A program made the translations under genes and the position numbers. Shown here one piece after another: positions 1 to 6,290 of a DNA stretch of 64,000 nucleotides (the stretch's first letter is position 1; the number at the start of each line of letters is the position of its first letter). This DNA is from Streptomyces sp. ICC1. GTDB lineage: Bacteria; Actinomycetota; Actinomycetes; Streptomycetales; Streptomycetaceae. The notes below the pieces were generated by a model. That model was not told the origin of the DNA. It worked only from the letters and a program-made list of their open reading frames with translations, and made no database searches. The stretch spans positions 7,696,869 through 7,760,868 of the forward strand of contig NZ_CP030287.1 of assembly GCF_003287935.1 (NCBI RefSeq), read 5' to 3'.

Positions 1-117
1 ATACCGGACGCGGCACAGCGGGCCCGTCCACCGATATCTGACAGGTCGTCAGTCTTGAATGTTGAGTCTGCCGGGACTACCTTCCGCCGCACGTACCTGA
101 CGAGAAGGGGTGGTCGC

Positions 118-546
118 ATGGCTGAAGTCACCGCGGAATCACGCATCGAGGCGTCCGCCGCGAAGCTCTGGTCCCAGCTGACCGACTGGGACGCTTACGG
201 CCAGTGGAGCATGACCCACACCAACTTCCCGAAGGGCGGCCCCGAGACCCTCGCGGTCGGATCCACCTTCGCCGAGAACATGAAGATGATGGGCTTCCCC
301 GCCGAGATCCTCTGGACGGTCTCGGAGCTGGAGGAGGAGCGCGTCATCGCCATCACCGGCAAGGGCCCGATGGGCGTGGCGGTCCTGACCCGGTACACCC
401 TGGTCCCGGACGGCGGGGCCACCACGGTGCGCATCGACGGCGAGTTCTCGGGCGCCGCGGTCTCCCTGATGGCGGGCAAGCTCAAGGACTCGGCCACCGC
501 CGCGCTGAACGAATCGCTCCGCAAGCTCGCCGGCCTGGTCTCCTGA
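118..546 (+). CDS. SRPBCC family protein (polyketide cyclase/START-like fold)
   Basis: A 142-residue protein beginning MAEVTAESRIEASAAKLW. This is the usual opening of the SRPBCC/polyketide-cyclase-like helix-grip fold, which binds hydrophobic ligands. Length, the early Trp (position 21-22 region) and the C-terminal amphipathic helix (SATAALNESLRKLAGL) fit the family; the ligand is not predictable. The ATG at 118 is chosen over an upstream in-frame start at 55 because family proteins start at this point and an AGAAGGGG ribosome site lies a few bases before it. It stands alone, followed by a strong hairpin terminator and a convergent PadR gene. Confidence 0.8.
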   Translation: MAEVTAESRIEASAAKLWSQLTDWDAYGQWSMTHTNFPKGGPETLAVGSTFAENMKMMGFPAEILWTVSELEEERVIAITGKGPMGVAVLTRYTLVPDGGATTVRIDGEFSGAAVSLMAGKLKDSATAALNESLRKLAGLVS

Positions 547-595
547 CCGCCGGCCCACCCGTACGCGCACACGACGGCACACGACAGCCGACGAC

Positions 596-633
596 GGCGC
601 GCCCCGCGAGAGGACTCGCGGGGCGCGCCGTTT
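596..633 (+). terminator. Intrinsic terminator between SRPBCC gene and padR
   Basis: A perfect 15-bp stem (596-610 pairing with 615-629) closes an AGGA loop and is followed by GTTTTC. It sits 50 bp after the SRPBCC stop and about 30 bp after the convergent PadR stop, so it can serve both genes. Confidence 0.8.
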
Positions 634-660
634 TCGTGCGGGAGGTCCCGCCGGACGGGC

Positions 661-1281
661 TCAGTGCTCGTCGGCGAGGATCAGGTAGAGCTTCTTGCGC
701 GTGTCGTTGATGACGGCGAGGGCCTTCTCCCGCTGCGCGGGGGTACCGGTCTTGAAGACCTGGCCGAAGGCTTCCATCAGGCCGAATCCGGCCGTCCGGA
801 CCTCGTTCATCGCCTCGAAGTCGAACCCGCGCCCGACTTCCGCCCAGGGGGCGTCCGGGCCGGACTCGGCCTCGGCGCGACCGGCCTCGGTGAGCGTGAA
901 CAGCTTCTTGCCGCCCTCGCTCTCGCTGGTGATGAGCCCCTCGTCCTCGAGCATCTGCAGGGTCGGGTAGACCGACCCCGGGCTGGGCTTCCAGGCCCCG
1001 CCGCTGCGCTCGCCGATCTCCTGGATCATCTCGTAGCCGTGCATCGGCCGGTCGGCGAGCAGCGCCAGGATGGAGGCGCGCACGTCACCCCGCCGGGCCC
1101 GCCCGCGCGGTCCGCCGCGGCCGCCGCGCCCACCGAAGGGCCCGCCGCCGAAGGGCGGCCCGAACGGCCCGAAGGCGGCGCGCCGCCCCGTGAACTCCTC
1201 CCGACGGTCCGGCCCGCAGTGGCCGTGACCCCGTCCGTGCTCGTGCTCGTGGTCGTGTCCGTGCTGTCCGTGTGAACGCAT
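661..1281 (-). CDS. PadR family transcriptional regulator with His-rich N-terminus
   Basis: 206 residues. Residues 1-25 are His-rich (repeated HGH/HEH), followed by a Gly/Phe/Pro/Arg-rich linker to about residue 62. A PadR winged-helix domain follows (about 65-140) with the diagnostic ILALLADRPMHGYEMI and SPGSVYPTLQMLEDEGL motifs, then a C-terminal dimerisation helix. PadR proteins repress small detoxification or export genes and often themselves. The His-rich tail could bind Ni, Zn or Co; this is an inference, and such tails are common in actinomycete PadR proteins. No obvious target gene is adjacent, but dyads just upstream suggest autoregulation. Confidence 0.88.
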   Translation of the reverse strand: MRSHGQHGHDHEHEHGRGHGHCGPDRREEFTGRRAAFGPFGPPFGGGPFGGRGGRGGPRGRARRGDVRASILALLADRPMHGYEMIQEIGERSGGAWKPSPGSVYPTLQMLEDEGLITSESEGGKKLFTLTEAGRAEAESGPDAPWAEVGRGFDFEAMNEVRTAGFGLMEAFGQVFKTGTPAQREKALAVINDTRKKLYLILADEH

Positions 1282-1349
1282 GACTGCGCTCCTTTCCTCA
1301 TCAGGTGATCTCGTTGTCGCTGTTGCGATGTCTCCACTATCTCTGACCC

Positions 1350-1374
1350 ATCGCGATGCGTCAACGATATATCG
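1350..1374 (-). promoter_or_regulatory. Candidate PadR operator
   Basis: Two short perfect palindromes lie 70-95 bp upstream of the PadR start: ATCGCGAT (1350-1357) and CGATATATCG (1365-1374). The surrounding stretch is AT-rich for this genome. AT-rich dyads containing ATAT are typical of PadR operators, so autoregulation is a reasonable inference. Confidence 0.35.
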
Positions 1375-1530
1375 GAAACTTCCTCAACGAACCCCCCGAC
1401 CCGAGAACAGGCCGCGCACTGTCCCGACCCCGACGCGCTGCTGCCTCGGCTCCGGCCCGGCTGGAACAGTTCGCGCCGCCGGCGGAAGTCGGGTCGCCCG
1501 GGAAGGCTCTGGACCAGACGGTCACGGCAC

Positions 1531-1536
1531 TAAGCT
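1531..1536 (+). promoter_or_regulatory. -10 element of a leaderless promoter
   Basis: TAAGCT lies 7 bp before the ATG at 1543, with CTGGAC 16 bp upstream as a possible -35. There is no ribosome-binding site, so transcription probably starts at the ATG (leaderless). Confidence 0.35.
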
Positions 1537-1542
1537 CGCGCC

Positions 1543-2052
1543 ATGTCTAACGATCTCGGTTTCACGTGCTCGTGCTGCGGCGAACACCACGCAGAGCTCC
1601 CCATGAGCTACTCGGCCATGGCCCCCGACGTCTGGGATCCCAGCTTCGAGAGCGATCCGGACAGCATGCTGTCGTCCGACCAGTGCGTGATCAAGGGCCA
1701 GCACTTCTTCATCAGGGGCCTGATCGAGATACCCGTACACGGCGGCCAGGACGTCTTCTCCTGGGGCGTCTGGATCTCTCTGAGCAGGGACAACTTCGCC
1801 CGTGCGGTCGAGGTGTGGGACGCGGAGGGCCGTGAGGCCGAGAAGCCGTACTTCGGCTGGCTCAGCACCGAGCTCGCGCTCTACTCCGAGAGCACCACCG
1901 ACCTGAAGACCAACGCCCACACGCGACCGGTCGGCAAGCGCCCCTCCATCGAGCTGGAGCCGACCGACCACCCGCTCGCCGTCGAACAGCGCACCGGGAT
2001 CACCCTGGACCGCGTGCGCGAGATCGCCACGATGGTGCTGCATCCGGCCTGA
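1543..2052 (+). CDS. DUF2199 domain-containing protein
   Basis: 169 residues. It opens with a short metal-knuckle-like segment (FTCSCCGEHH, residues 7-16) and continues with the hydrophilic DUF2199 pattern (LPMSYSAMAPD, DQCVIKGQHFFIRG, LIEIPVHGG, FSWGVWISLS, YFGWLSTEL). DUF2199 proteins are cytoplasmic and of unknown function. The family match is strong by pattern, but no biochemical role can be given. It appears monocistronic and leaderless. Confidence 0.82.
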   Translation: MSNDLGFTCSCCGEHHAELPMSYSAMAPDVWDPSFESDPDSMLSSDQCVIKGQHFFIRGLIEIPVHGGQDVFSWGVWISLSRDNFARAVEVWDAEGREAEKPYFGWLSTELALYSESTTDLKTNAHTRPVGKRPSIELEPTDHPLAVEQRTGITLDRVREIATMVLHPA

Positions 2053-2155
2053 CGGGCAAGCCGCCGCGGCCGTGAGGCCGGTCGAGCCGCGGCGCCGGGA
2101 TCCTCAGGGCGCCGACACGGCGAGGGTCCCGGAACGGCCGTGATCGACTGAGGCC

Positions 2156-2527
2156 ATGACGCGACTGCTTCCGCGCGCCCTCCAGGCTCTCGACCGGTTC
2201 CACACGGACCACCCGTGGGACCACAACGCCCACTACCACCCGTGGATCATGCGGCAGCTTCCCCGGCGCTTCGACCGCGCCCTGGACGTCGGTTCGGGCA
2301 GCGGCGATCCGGCCCGGCTCCTCGCCCCGCGTGCCGCGTCGGTCCAGGGCCTCGACGCCGACCCCGCGATCGTCGCCCGGGCGCGCGGGCTCACCGGCGG
2401 GACCGCCCCGGTGCGGTTCACCGTCGGGGAGGCGCCGGCCGACGTACCGCCCGGCGACCACCTGCCCGGCGCACGGCTGCGCCGGCGCCCGTTCTGGCGC
2501 TGCACGCTGGTCTGGCACCGCCGCTGA
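2156..2527 (+). CDS. Class I SAM-dependent methyltransferase, internally deleted
   Basis: 123 residues. The N-terminal half is a normal methyltransferase start: LDVGSGSGD (motif I, about residue 42-50) and the acidic loop GLDADPAIVARAR. The last 20 residues (PGARLRRRPFWRCTLVW) look like the usual extreme C-terminus of full-length actinomycete relatives of about 240 residues. Motifs IV-VI are missing, and the reading frame passes from about residue 98 (DVPPGD) straight to the tail. This looks like a clean in-frame deletion of roughly half the protein, leaving a probably inactive enzyme. The domain identity is sure; the deletion is inferred from family length. Confidence 0.65.
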   Translation: MTRLLPRALQALDRFHTDHPWDHNAHYHPWIMRQLPRRFDRALDVGSGSGDPARLLAPRAASVQGLDADPAIVARARGLTGGTAPVRFTVGEAPADVPPGDHLPGARLRRRPFWRCTLVWHRR

Positions 2528-2531
2528 CGGC

Positions 2532-2855
2532 TCATGCCTGCCCGGTCTCGAAGCGGCTCACCTTGCCCCCCTCCACCCTGAACCGCCATGCCGTGCGCAT
2601 CTCGCCCCACGTGTCGTTGCGGAACCTCGCGACCAGGCCGAGCCCGTCCGGCGTCTGGGTTTCCACGTCCATGTGCCCGCCGGCGCCGAAGATCTCCTTC
2701 TCGGTCCATTCCGCGAGGTCGCGCTCGGTGCCGTCGTCCGACATCGTGGCGTCCGGGGTGAGGGTGGCGGTGAACTCCCGCCGTACGCCGGCGTTCACGG
2801 CTCCGACGAAGGCCCGCACCGCGGGGTCGGTCAGCTCATCGATCTCAACGGTCAC
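2532..2855 (-). CDS. Nuclear transport factor 2 (NTF2)-like / SnoaL-like protein
   Basis: 107 residues starting GTG at 2855 (VTVEIDELTDPAVRAFVGAVNAG), with a CGGAG ribosome site 8 bp upstream. The pattern fits the cone-shaped NTF2-like fold: an N-terminal helix with AFVGAVNAGVRREFTATLTPDATMSDDG, a middle TEKEIFG segment, and C-terminal strands (MRTAWRFRVEGGKVSRFETGQ). Such proteins are small hydrolases, isomerases or binding proteins, and the activity cannot be assigned. Longer upstream in-frame extensions run through a GC-rich repeat tract and are not credible. Confidence 0.72.
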   Translation of the reverse strand: MTVEIDELTDPAVRAFVGAVNAGVRREFTATLTPDATMSDDGTERDLAEWTEKEIFGAGGHMDVETQTPDGLGLVARFRNDTWGEMRTAWRFRVEGGKVSRFETGQA

Positions 2856-2951
2856 TGCCGGCTCCGAAGTCGCTTGAGGGGAAGGGGGCGGGGGGTACCG
2901 ACAGCAAGTTAGCGATCGCCCTCCGCCGCGACCCCGCAATGACCGCGCGGC

Positions 2952-3040
2952 GCGCCCCGTGTCGCGCCGCATCGCCCCGTGTCGCCCCGCATCGCCCCGC
3001 ACTGCCCGCCCCGCACTGCCCGCGCCGCGCGCCTCGCCCG
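2952..3040. repeat. Degenerate tandem repeat (CGCCCCG-N3 type)
   Basis: About eight imperfect 9-11 bp units built on CGCCCCG followed by TGT, CAT or CACT fill the divergent intergenic space between the NTF2-like gene and the gene starting at 3072. No promoter-like element is visible inside it. Confidence 0.7.
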
Positions 3041-3071
3041 TACCGCAAGCACCGTAAGGAAGTACAGCAGC

Positions 3072-3392
3072 ATGTCCGTTGAAGGAATCTGGGACCTGTC
3101 CGTCTCCACCCCCGTCGGCAGGATCGCCGCCGTGGTCGAACTCCTGCGGGAAGCCGGTGCCCTGACCGGGACCGCCCACGGGGCGGGCGAGCACGTCCCG
3201 CTCGGCGACGTCGCCCTCGACGGCGACCGGCTCACCTGGAAGCAGGCCGTCACCACGCCCCTGAGCTTGAACCTGGCCTTCGCCGTGACGGTCGACGGAG
3301 ACACCCTGACGGGAACCTCCAAGGCGGGGCGCCTGCCGGCCTCCAAGGTCAGCGGCCGGCGCCGTACCGTCGGGGCGGGCGCGGAACACTGA
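3072..3392 (+). CDS. Small conserved actinomycete protein (predicted beta-barrel)
   Basis: 106 residues, starting ATG 3072 with AAGGA about 12 bp upstream. The sequence alternates short beta strands (SVEGIWDLSVSTPVGR, DVALDGDRLTWKQAV, LAFAVTVDGDTLTGTSKAGRLP), which suggests a lipocalin/calycin-like small barrel. I recognise the pattern as a recurrent Streptomyces hypothetical but know no function. It is followed 2 bp later by a DUF2269-type membrane gene, so the two are likely co-transcribed. Confidence 0.7.
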   Translation: MSVEGIWDLSVSTPVGRIAAVVELLREAGALTGTAHGAGEHVPLGDVALDGDRLTWKQAVTTPLSLNLAFAVTVDGDTLTGTSKAGRLPASKVSGRRRTVGAGAEH

Positions 3393-3394
3393 CC

Positions 3395-3892
3395 ATGGCG
3401 AAGCTCTTCCTCTCCCTGCACGTCCTGGCCGCGCTGGTCGCGATCGGCCCGGTCACCGTCGCCGCGAGCATGTTCCCCAAGGCGATGCGTCACGCCCACC
3501 GCGCCCCGGGCGACCAGGACGCGCTCACCACCCTGCGGACGCTGCACCGCATCTGCCGGGTCTACGCGGCCGTCGGCAGCGCGGTCCCCGTCTTCGGGTT
3601 CGCCACGGCCGGCAGCCTCGGGGTCCTGGGCAGCGGCTGGTTGATCGCCTCGATCCTCCTGACCGCCGCCGCCGCGGCGATCCTGGCCCTGCTGATCCTG
3701 CCCGCCCAGGACGCCGCGCTCGCCGGCGCGGAGGCTCCCGGCCCCGGCCCCGGCGCCGGTCACGACCTCGGCTCCGGCCCCGCCTCCCGGTCGATCGCTC
3801 GCCTCGCCATGCTCACCGGCGTCTTCAACCTGCTGTGGGCGACGGTCACCGTCCTGATGATCGTCCGCCCCGGCTCCACCACGGGAGGATGA
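3395..3892 (+). CDS. DUF2269 family integral membrane protein
   Basis: 165 residues with four hydrophobic segments (about residues 5-25, 55-75, 80-105 and 140-160). The family-like opening is FLSLHVLAALVAIGPVTVAASMFP with a conserved His in the first helix. A Gly/Pro/Ala-rich loop (about 110-130, repeated PG units) separates helices 3 and 4. The start is 2 bp after the preceding stop, indicating a two-gene operon. Function is unknown. Confidence 0.75.
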   Translation: MAKLFLSLHVLAALVAIGPVTVAASMFPKAMRHAHRAPGDQDALTTLRTLHRICRVYAAVGSAVPVFGFATAGSLGVLGSGWLIASILLTAAAAAILALLILPAQDAALAGAEAPGPGPGAGHDLGSGPASRSIARLAMLTGVFNLLWATVTVLMIVRPGSTTGG

Positions 3893-3911
3893 CAGGAGAT
3901 GTACAAGCGTA

Positions 3912-3941
3912 TTGAACAACCGTCATAGACGGTTGTATGAT
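3912..3941 (+). promoter_or_regulatory. Sigma70-like promoter with embedded TetR-type operator
   Basis: TTGAAC (3912-3917) and TATGAT (3936-3941) are spaced by 18 bp. A perfect 9-bp inverted repeat (ACAACCGTC, 3-bp centre ATA, GACGGTTGT; 3916-3936) fills the spacer and overlaps both hexamers. A repressor bound there would block RNA polymerase directly. The dyad size and spacing are typical of TetR family operators. Confidence 0.75.
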
Positions 3942-3983
3942 TTCCCCGTCGGCCCGCACCGGTACCAACAAGGGGGAATTCCC

Positions 3984-4781
3984 GTGACGAACACCGCCCA
4001 GCCCACCCGCGCCACCCTGACCATCGACGGCCGCGCCCTGTCCCACCTGGACTTCGGGGGCGCCGGCCGACCCCTCCTCGCCCTGCACGGCCACCTCTCC
4101 GAGGGCTCCTCCTTCACCGCCCTCGCCGCCGCCCTCGGCCCCGAGTGGCGGGTGATCGCGCCCGACCAGCGGGGGCACGGCGACTCCGACCGCGCCGGGG
4201 AGTACACCCGCGCCGGCTACGTCGGCGACCTGGTCGCCCTCCTCGCCCACCTCGGCGTCGACCGGACCGTCGTCCTGGGCCACTCCCTCGGCGGGATCAA
4301 CGCCTACCACCTGGCCGCCGAACACCCGGAGCTGGTGGAGGCCCTCATCGACGTCGACGGCCCCGCCGACCTGCCCGACCACGGCGTCAGCCCCCTCGCC
4401 TTCGTGCTGAACTTCCCCTACACCGCCCCCACCCGCGAGGAACTCCTCGCCGGCTGCGGCCCCCTCGCCCCGGTCGTGGCTCCGGCGCTGCGCCGGCTGC
4501 CCGACGGATCCGGCTGGCGCCTGCCCTTCCACCCGGGGGACACCGTCGACTCCGAGGACCTCGTCCACGGCGACCACTGGAAGCAGTGGCTCGCCACCGA
4601 CTGCCCGGCCCTGCTGGTCCACGGCCTGCGCAGCCAGGTCCTGCCCGCCGAGCAGGCGCTGGACATGGTCGGCCGGCGCCACGGGACGACGTACCGGCCC
4701 CTGGACACCGACCACTTCGTCGCGCTGGGCGACCCGGAGGGCTTCGCGGCCGCCGTGCGGGAGTTCCTCGCCGGCGTCTGA
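3984..4781 (+). CDS. Alpha/beta hydrolase
   Basis: 265 residues starting GTG 3984 (VTNTAQPTRATLTIDG) with AGGGGGAA 6 bp upstream; longer starts would run into the promoter. It is a classic alpha/beta hydrolase: oxyanion motif LLALHGHLSEG (about residue 37), DQRGHGDSDR, nucleophile elbow GHSLGG with Ser101, and catalytic His244 in DTDHFVAL near the C-terminus. No signal peptide, so cytoplasmic. Substrate unknown. A TetR-type operator in its promoter suggests induction by a small molecule that the enzyme may hydrolyse, but no TetR gene is adjacent. Confidence 0.85.
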   Translation: MTNTAQPTRATLTIDGRALSHLDFGGAGRPLLALHGHLSEGSSFTALAAALGPEWRVIAPDQRGHGDSDRAGEYTRAGYVGDLVALLAHLGVDRTVVLGHSLGGINAYHLAAEHPELVEALIDVDGPADLPDHGVSPLAFVLNFPYTAPTREELLAGCGPLAPVVAPALRRLPDGSGWRLPFHPGDTVDSEDLVHGDHWKQWLATDCPALLVHGLRSQVLPAEQALDMVGRRHGTTYRPLDTDHFVALGDPEGFAAAVREFLAGV

Positions 4782-4793
4782 ACCGTCCGTCCG

Positions 4794-4835
4794 CCTGTCC
4801 GCTCGTCTGCCTGTCCGCTCGTCTGCCTGTCCGCC
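4794..4835. repeat. 16-bp tandem repeat, about 2.6 copies
   Basis: CCTGTCCGCTCGTCTG is repeated directly (4794-4809, 4810-4825, then a partial copy) in the short space between the convergent hydrolase and lectin genes. Confidence 0.8.
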
Positions 4836-4847
4836 CGCCCGCCCGGC

Positions 4848-5582
4848 TCAGGGGGCGAGGTGCCACCACTGGTCGGCGTACTCCTCCCCGCACGAGGCCT
4901 GTTGCGCCGGGTGGGCCGGCTCGTGACCCTGCACCACAAGGCACTTGGCGTTCCCGGTGCTGCGCAGTACGAAGTGCCCGGCCCGGCCGCCGGTTCCCCA
5001 CAGCAGTTGCCAGCGCAGTCCGTCCTGCCGGCCCGTGCAGGCCAACTGGCGCGCGGGGGCGAAGTTCTCCAGGCCCTCCACCGTCACGCACCGGCCGCTG
5101 TGCGCGTTGCGCAGGGTGCGGGTGGCGCCGCCGTCCTGCGTGGCCAGCGTCCAGGTCCGGTCCGCGGCGCCGGTGCAAGAGTCCTGCACGGGTACGAGGC
5201 CTTCCTCGACGCCGGGCACGCGCAGGCACAACCCGCTGTCGCCGTTGACCAGTTGCCCGCTGAGCACCGACGCGTCCGCCCCGGCGCTGCCCGGCGGAGC
5301 CGTGCCCGGAGCCGTGCCCGGCGCTCCGCCCGGCGCCGTGGTCGAGCTCTCCGCGGGACGCCCGGCGTCGTCCGTGCCCGGGCCGTCGCCGCCCACCCGG
5401 ACGGCGATCAGGGTGGCCACGCACACCAGCGCGACCGCGCAGGCCGAGATGACGCCCGTCCGGGTCCGGTGCTCGTGGATGTTGACCTGGACGTTCTCGT
5501 TGCCGCGCTGCACCCCGGCCGGCCGGTGGAAGGTGTCCTCGCGGTGGCCCTCATCGCGCGGGCCGTCACCCACCCCCGTCAC
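4848..5582 (-). CDS. Membrane-anchored ricin B-type lectin domain protein
   Basis: 244 residues, GTG start at 5582. Residues 1-42 are a hydrophilic cytoplasmic tail containing GNENVQVNIHEH. One transmembrane helix follows (about 45-64, ISACAVALVCVATLIAVRV), then a Gly/Ala/Pro/Thr linker (70-100) and an extracytoplasmic ricin-like beta-trefoil (about 105-244). The trefoil shows three QxW-like repeats (RTWTLATQDGG, RWQLLWG, DQWWHLAP) and paired cysteines (GLCLRV, DSCTG, GRCVTV, LACTG, KCLVV, ASCGEE). It probably binds carbohydrate outside the membrane. It lies 21 bp after the gene encoding a protein with a matching GNVQVN motif, so the two likely form one operon and complex. Confidence 0.78.
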   Translation of the reverse strand: MTGVGDGPRDEGHREDTFHRPAGVQRGNENVQVNIHEHRTRTGVISACAVALVCVATLIAVRVGGDGPGTDDAGRPAESSTTAPGGAPGTAPGTAPPGSAGADASVLSGQLVNGDSGLCLRVPGVEEGLVPVQDSCTGAADRTWTLATQDGGATRTLRNAHSGRCVTVEGLENFAPARQLACTGRQDGLRWQLLWGTGGRAGHFVLRSTGNAKCLVVQGHEPAHPAQQASCGEEYADQWWHLAP

Positions 5583-5603
5583 CCCCGCCGGGCCCGGAGC
5601 CCG

Positions 5604-6062
5604 TCACGGGCGGGAGTCGAACCGGTTCACCTGGACGTTGCCGTCCCCGGTCTGGACCGCCGCCTGGTCGTGGAACACGTTTCCCGTGACGCCGCCGGCC
5701 ACCGGGCCCACGGCCCGCGCGGCCTCGTCGAGCAGCGCGCGGAGCTGCGCCGCGGCAGCCGCCCGCTCGCGCGGTTCCAACTGCTCCAGCAGATCCTCGA
5801 CACGGGTCCGCCAGGCAGCGCCGTGCCTCGTCCGCTCCTCGCCCGCGGAGCCCTGCGGCCCGTCACCGGCCGGCCCGCCCGCGGCGAGGTCCGCCGCGGT
5901 CCGGTCCAGGCGTGCCAACTGGGCGCTCTCCTGTCGCCCGTCCCCGCGGCCCAGCAGCCGGGCCAGCCCGCTGCGCACCGCCGTCCACGCATCGGTCCCG
6001 GCGGCCTGTACGACGCCCGACCCCACCGAAGCCGCCAGCGCGACCATCGCCCCGTCCAGCAA
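5604..6062 (-). CDS. Small helical protein with C-terminal GNVQVN motif
   Basis: 152 residues if translation begins at TTG 6062, which has a GGGAGG site 6 bp upstream; ATG 6047 is the alternative (147 residues). Features in order: a short hydrophobic N-terminal segment (VALAASVGSGVVQAAGTDAW), an Arg/Leu-rich stretch (VRSGLARLLGRGD), an amphipathic Ala/Glu/Arg-rich helical region (about 45-120), then TGNVFHDQAAVQTGDGNVQVNRF at the end (read as two short strands). The GN-V-(Q/H)-V pattern recurs in the next gene. I do not recognise a named family. The tail resembles short sequence tags found on actinomycete signalling and conflict proteins, which is inference only. Confidence 0.6.
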   Translation of the reverse strand: MLDGAMVALAASVGSGVVQAAGTDAWTAVRSGLARLLGRGDGRQESAQLARLDRTAADLAAGGPAGDGPQGSAGEERTRHGAAWRTRVEDLLEQLEPRERAAAAAQLRALLDEAARAVGPVAGGVTGNVFHDQAAVQTGDGNVQVNRFDSRP

Positions 6063-6180
6063 GACCCTCCCCCTTCGCCGTCCCCGCGCAGTGCCGCCAC
6101 GGTAGCCCCGCCCACCGCGGCCGCGACAGCCGTACGGGCGCCGGATCCGGCCGAGTTCGGGCCCCGAACACGCCACCGCG

Positions 6181-6217
6181 GCCCGGCCGCCCCGTCATCG
6201 AGACGGGGCGGCCGGGC
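6181..6217 (-). terminator. Hairpin terminator downstream of the F5/8C glycosidase
   Basis: A perfect 16-bp stem (6181-6196 with 6202-6217) and a 5-base ATCGA loop lie 75-110 bp past the stop of the minus-strand gene ending at 6291. No T-run, as is common in Streptomyces. Confidence 0.65.
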
Positions 6218-6290
6218 CGGTACGGAGGGCCGGCCGGGTCAGGTCGACCGGTGCTCCGCGTTCAGTACCGCGCCGGCGTACGGGTCGCGG

